A stretch of 8,625 nt of DNA from Methanotrichaceae archaeon (lineage in GTDB: Archaea > Halobacteriota > Methanosarcinia > Methanotrichales > Methanotrichaceae). Where the stretch lies: the NCBI GenBank assembly GCA_013329455.1, contig DUKF01000031.1, positions 1-8,625 of the forward strand, in the 5' to 3' direction. The translations under genes and the position numbers were made by a program. The notes under the pieces are model-generated. The model was not told the DNA's origin. It worked only from the letters and a program-made list of their open reading frames with translations, and searched no databases. Positions 5,367-8,625 of this stretch are shown here, in pieces (the first letter of the stretch is position 1; every line of letters begins with the position of its first letter).

Positions 5367-6824
5367 TTATTTATAAACCTCGCTGCCGCTTTTGAGGGAA
5401 TAGCTCCCATCAAAGACGCTCGCAATGGCCGCGTCTCTGCTTTTGGTGTGGCTTTCGATCTCGTATATCGCCATCCCACTGAAGTTGGACTCGGAATCGA
5501 GGATCAGCCTTGTGCTCCGAACCTCAGCGAGGCCCGTGCAGTTCAGCCGGTCGGCGTATAGGTACCTCTCCCTTATGATCGAGCCCCTCTTCTCGTCCAT
5601 GCAGATGTGGCTTGCATACCAGCTCGAGTTGTAGGCGAGCGCGCGGCCGAAAGATAGGTTGAGGACCGCCGGAGTCTGGACGGCATCAAACTCCCTTCCC
5701 ATCTTCATCCGGCTGGACCTGTAGATCAAGACCTCCTCGGAATTGTAGCTTCCAGAGCCGTGCTCCGAGAAGCTGAGAGTGGTACCGACGATCGGCTTTA
5801 CCGGCGTTGCGACCGACCCCCTCTTCTCGAACTGGTCGCAGGATATCCTGACCTGGTTGATTATCGTGTGGGGGCTCCTCTCGGTCGTGAACCTCCGCCT
5901 GACGGAGACAAAGCCTGTCCCAGAGACCCGCCCGCCCACATCGGCAACGAAGTTCTGTTTCACCATCTTCATCACCAGGACGATCTTGCTGTAACTGCCC
6001 GGAGGAACGGTCCCTATAGTCCAGACGTTGTTTGTCCCCGTATCTGGTGGCGGGTCTGCTGACAGCAGCGTCATCCTGGGATCGTAATCCTCCACGATCA
6101 CGAGGTTGGTCAGGGGCACCATCAGATCGTTTCCGTAGGTTATGGTGTAGGTGATCTTGCCGTTCTGGCTTATCCTTCTGGGCGTGCCTTTTTTCGTCTC
6201 CAGGTCCTCGAAAGATTCAAAGCTCAAAAGATAGCCGCCAAGTTTCAAGTAGTCGATGAGGCAAGAGCCACCAGTCTCATCCATACCATACAGAGTTATC
6301 CAGATCCTCACAACGCCAGCGCCGCCGAAATGATCCTGACATCCAGCCAAATCTCCTATTTCTTCTTTGTTCCTGTCCTGATATGCGAAACGAGAATCGA
6401 AAGCATTGAGTTCCGACCATTCTGATTCAGACGAGTTAACTTCATCCCAAATGTTTGCTCGGGACTTGATCCAGTTATCTCCAGCTGATTTCTTGCTTGT
6501 GTATTTTCCGTCACCATTGACGTCGAGATATAATCTTATCTCGATATCTCCAGCACCACTGAGGGGAAGCATCTGCATGCAAAAATCGTCCACTTCTTCC
6601 AGGGGTATCGGATCGTCGAGATATATCATAAGTCGGATATATTTTTTCTTATCTTGGACAGAGAACATTGCAGAATGTGGGCCGTGAAAGGCATTTTCAT
6701 TTGAAATGGTCGCTTCACCGTATTTGGATTTACCAAGCCTGTAATCTATGCCTGGGGAGCCAGTAGCTACGATAAAGGTGGAGGAAAGCAGAAGAACTAA
6801 AGCGAAGATCCCCAGAAGTCTCAT
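5367..6824 (-). CDS. secreted protein with DUF11-like domain
   Basis: The product has 485 residues. Residues 1-22 are a signal peptide (RLLGIFALVLLLSSTFIVA). Residues 25-200 form a strand-rich domain with a calcium-loop-like DVNGDGKYTSKK (101-112) and a closing LIDYLKLGGY (189-198), like a carbohydrate-binding jelly roll. Residues 218-330 resemble DUF11: ITYTITYGNDLMVPLTNLVIVED, then WTIGTVPPGSYSKIVLVMK. DUF11 is an Ig-like domain of archaeal and bacterial surface proteins. Residues 345-485 form a third beta-rich region (LSFSEHGSGSYNSEEVLIYRSS) that I do not recognise. No C-terminal anchor or sorting signal is visible, so the protein is probably extracellular or sheath-associated. The N-terminal third is clearly more AT-rich than the rest. 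The ATG at 6824 sits just inside two TATA candidates and has only a weak possible Shine-Dalgarno sequence. The function is unknown. Confidence 0.85.
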   Translation of the reverse strand: MRLLGIFALVLLLSSTFIVATGSPGIDYRLGKSKYGEATISNENAFHGPHSAMFSVQDKKKYIRLMIYLDDPIPLEEVDDFCMQMLPLSGAGDIEIRLYLDVNGDGKYTSKKSAGDNWIKSRANIWDEVNSSESEWSELNAFDSRFAYQDRNKEEIGDLAGCQDHFGGAGVVRIWITLYGMDETGGSCLIDYLKLGGYLLSFESFEDLETKKGTPRRISQNGKITYTITYGNDLMVPLTNLVIVEDYDPRMTLLSADPPPDTGTNNVWTIGTVPPGSYSKIVLVMKMVKQNFVADVGGRVSGTGFVSVRRRFTTERSPHTIINQVRISCDQFEKRGSVATPVKPIVGTTLSFSEHGSGSYNSEEVLIYRSSRMKMGREFDAVQTPAVLNLSFGRALAYNSSWYASHICMDEKRGSIIRERYLYADRLNCTGLAEVRSTRLILDSESNFSGMAIYEIESHTKSRDAAIASVFDGSYSLKSGSEVYK

Positions 6825-6849
6825 ACGGATGCAACTTATTCCAATTCAG

Positions 6850-6875
6850 TATAAAAACACATTTGATTTATATAA
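6850..6875 (-). promoter_or_regulatory. TATA boxes upstream of the DUF11-like gene
   Basis: On the minus strand TTATATAAA (6875-6867) and TTTTTATA (6857-6850) lie upstream of the ATG at 6824. The nearer one is centred about 29 bases before the ATG and would give a leaderless or nearly leaderless mRNA. The farther, stronger one would give a leader of about 20 bases. Confidence 0.5.
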
Positions 6876-7027
6876 TCATTATGAATGTCTATTTTTGTAA
6901 AATATCCTCCACCTGGCCCGGCCTTGCAACTTTAGCTCCTCCACGGGTCTACATGAGATCCACAGGCGGTTCACATAACTTTTCAAGACCAAAAAGCGAC
7001 TAACAGGGACCCAATATGAAAAATAGG

Positions 7028-7036
7028 TATTTAAAT
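7028..7036 (+). promoter_or_regulatory. TATA box of the tandem-repeat surface protein gene
   Basis: TATTTAAAT, preceded by the A-rich GAAAAATAGG, would place transcription near 7058 and give a leader of about 50 bases. The spacer 6825-7107 thus holds divergent promoters; I see no other gene or tRNA in it. Confidence 0.5.
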
Positions 7037-7094
7037 TTGCTTAACCAGGCTTCGAATGTTGGAAAGGTTTGCTGTGAATGAAATAAGGCATTGT

Positions 7095-7101
7095 AGGTGA
7101 T
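7095..7101 (+). promoter_or_regulatory. ribosome binding site AGGTGAT deciding the 7108 start
   Basis: AGGTGAT lies 6 bases before the ATG at 7108. An in-frame TAA at 7084-7086 excludes a longer ATG-initiated protein. The internal ATG at 7201 would remove the whole N-terminal segment. Confidence 0.65.
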
Positions 7102-7107
7102 TTGAGC

Positions 7108-8625
7108 ATGATTGAGGGGTTGATTATAACGAAATTGGGGGAGGAGTCCCTGAGGAAGTTCTTCAAAGAGGCGTTCGTCAAGGAGAACCTTCCTTACATA
7201 ATGGGGACCATTTCTTTGCTGGCGATGATCTTTGTGGCGGCGGCCTCATCCGCCACAGCCGCGGGCACAGTGACATATCAGACCTCGGGCACCGGCATGA
7301 CCCAAACATCCTTCATATGGTCCAAGATGCCGGTGCCTGGGCCTGATGGGGCCGCGTACTATCATGAGAACATCCGCTACAACTTCTGGCCGGAGGTGCC
7401 GCCCGTGGGCGACGGACTCTGGACGCCCAGCAACGGGAGGAGGACCCGATACAACCGAGACTGGTACAACCAGCAGCCCACTGCGATAGATCTTTCCTCA
7501 GACAGGGCGGGCCCAGAGGTTGCAGGATCTTCCGTAACTTGGACCGCCAAAGCGAGCGATCCTGATGGGAACGCCCTTCTCTACAAGTTCTGGCTAATGG
7601 GCCCGTCCACTAGCTGGGCCTGGCAGGAGATGACCGAATGGACCTCAAGCAACCGATGGACATGGAGTACTTCTCTTTCTGACGTTGGGACCAACCAGAT
7701 CTGCGTCAGCGTCAAGGATGGATATCACGCGGGACCTGACGGATCGAACAGCTACCTGATCAGGGACTACACCGTAACTCTTCCGAGGGCCAACGAGCCG
7801 CCAACGGCATCGGAGCTAGTCCAAAGACCAGCGGGCCCCCAGACTGCGGGCACTTCCATCACCTGGACCGCCAGGGTGAGGGACTCCGAGGGAGACCAGA
7901 TCTCCTACAGGTTCTGGCTGAAAGGCCCCTCCACCGGGAACAACTGGAAGGACATGACCGGTTGGACCGCGAACAACCGGTGGACATGGCAGACGACCAC
8001 ATCAGACGTCGGGAACAATCAGGTGAACGTCTGGACAAGGGACGGAAATCACGCAGGATCTGACAGCTGGGACAGCTACCAGGTGAAAGACTGCACAGTA
8101 ACTTCTCCGAGGGCCAACGAGCCACCCACAGCGACGGGCCTAGTTCCAAACAGGGGAAGCCCCCAGGTCGCAGGATCTTCGATCTTCTGGACCGCGACCG
8201 CCACTGACCCCGATGGAGACCAGGTCTCCTACAGGTTCTGGCTGAAAGGCCCCTCCACAGGAAACAACTGGAAGGACATGACAGGATGGACCACGAGCAA
8301 CCAGTGGACGTGGTGGACCGCAAGCTCTGACATCGGAACGAGCCAGGCGAACGTCTGGATAAGGGATGGAAAACACGCAGGATCTGACAGCTGGGACAGC
8401 TACCAGGTCAGAGACTTCACGGTGATCGGCACCACCGCCCCGGCGACGAACCAGCCGCCAGCAGCCTTGGGCCTTGCGCCGAACAAGGACGGTCCCAGGA
8501 AGGCCGGGATGAAGATCAAGTGGACCGCCAACGTTCGTGATCCTGAGGGTGACCTCATCTACTACCGCTTCTGGCTGAAGGGCCCCTCGACGGCGAACGC
8601 CTGGAAGGACATGACAGGATGGACT
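7108..8625 (+). CDS. large tandem-repeat secreted or surface protein, 3' end outside window
   Basis: The frame is open from the ATG at 7108 to the right edge: 506 residues with no stop, so this is a partial gene. Residues 1-30 are a charged, helix-prone segment (LGEESLRKFFKEAFVKENLP). Residues 31-50 are a hydrophobic signal sequence or membrane segment ending in SSATAAG. Residues 53-121 are a Trp/Tyr/Pro-rich region I do not recognise. From residue 122 there are tandem Ig-like domains: 122-229, 230-337, 338-448, and the start of a fourth at 449. Each has the pattern PPTA..L, AGxSIxWTAxxxDPDGD, YRFWLKGPST, WKDMTGWT, NxWTW, VWxRDGxHAGSDS and a final (Y/F)TV strand. As I recall, similar WTA...DPDGD...FWLKGP repeats occur in surface proteins of methanogens. 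An extracellular or sheath adhesion role is inferred. The full protein may be much longer, and any C-terminal anchor is unseen. Confidence 0.88.
   Translation, partial: MIEGLIITKLGEESLRKFFKEAFVKENLPYIMGTISLLAMIFVAAASSATAAGTVTYQTSGTGMTQTSFIWSKMPVPGPDGAAYYHENIRYNFWPEVPPVGDGLWTPSNGRRTRYNRDWYNQQPTAIDLSSDRAGPEVAGSSVTWTAKASDPDGNALLYKFWLMGPSTSWAWQEMTEWTSSNRWTWSTSLSDVGTNQICVSVKDGYHAGPDGSNSYLIRDYTVTLPRANEPPTASELVQRPAGPQTAGTSITWTARVRDSEGDQISYRFWLKGPSTGNNWKDMTGWTANNRWTWQTTTSDVGNNQVNVWTRDGNHAGSDSWDSYQVKDCTVTSPRANEPPTATGLVPNRGSPQVAGSSIFWTATATDPDGDQVSYRFWLKGPSTGNNWKDMTGWTTSNQWTWWTASSDIGTSQANVWIRDGKHAGSDSWDSYQVRDFTVIGTTAPATNQPPAALGLAPNKDGPRKAGMKIKWTANVRDPEGDLIYYRFWLKGPSTANAWKDMTGWT
7471..8625 (+). repeat. 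tandem domain-coding repeats, unit 324-333 bases
   Basis: There are four units: 7471-7794 (324 bases), 7795-8118 (324), 8119-8451 (333) and 8452 to the edge. Units 2 and 3 share long identical DNA blocks at an exact 324-base offset: 7901-7934 with 8225-8258, and 8050-8084 with 8374-8408. Unit 1 is the most divergent. Confidence 0.9.

Noticed and set aside
6880..7020. Possible tRNA or small RNA in the divergent spacer
   Set aside because: No cloverleaf, T-loop or extended inverted repeat could be found; only promoter-like AT-rich elements are visible.
7859..8376. Minus-strand frames opposite the tandem-repeat protein
   Set aside because: They are mirror frames of the repeated plus-strand coding sequence, rich in Ser/Arg/Cys/Pro, with no start signals.
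7471..8625. CRISPR-like array
   Set aside because: The repeats are 324-333 bases, in frame, and encode protein domains; there are no short repeats with unique spacers.

Overview
The window looks like a chromosomal stretch from a methanogenic archaeon, most likely near Methanothrix (Methanosaeta). That placement is an inference from gene content and style, not from a search. The archaeal signs are a stand-alone ATP-pyrophosphatase subunit of GMP synthase (the split archaeal form), an archaeal Lhr-type helicase, histidine genes in a small dispersed cluster, TATA boxes 25-30 bases ahead of starts, at least one probably leaderless start, GGTGAT-type ribosome binding sites, and several secreted beta-rich proteins. 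Genes are mostly GC-rich and the spacers AT-rich.

Layout. Bases 2-1873 hold the C-terminal two thirds of an Lhr helicase, cut by the left edge. Bases 2068-2691 encode a small secreted CARDB-like protein with its own ribosome binding site and a T-rich terminator. Then come hisA (2808-3533) and hisB (3614-4180) on the plus strand. They meet guaAB (4202-5116, minus strand) tail to tail with 21 bases between. The 250-base spacer upstream of guaAB (5117-5366) holds a large nested hairpin that I interpret as a plus-strand structured RNA. Next is a 485-residue secreted protein with a DUF11-like domain (5367-6824, minus). A divergent promoter region (6825-7107) separates it from a large plus-strand surface protein built of tandem domains of about 108 residues. 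That protein starts at 7108 and is still open at the right edge.

How the genes fit together. HisA and HisB are steps 4 and 6 of histidine synthesis. The HisF/HisH step between them releases AICAR, which re-enters purine synthesis, and GuaAB makes GMP from XMP, so the central block is linked to purine metabolism. The three secreted proteins are unlinked in mechanism and probably serve the cell envelope or sheath.

Most unusual points: (1) HisB has lost most residues of its di-metal active site, including the whole first HHxxE motif, while keeping its substrate-binding and C-terminal motifs; (2) a 120-base candidate RNA at 5243-5362 has three stacked stems, and the G-U pairs of its basal stem fit only plus-strand transcription, with a TATA-like box at the right distance; (3) the open-ended repeat protein at 7108-8625 shows recent domain duplication.
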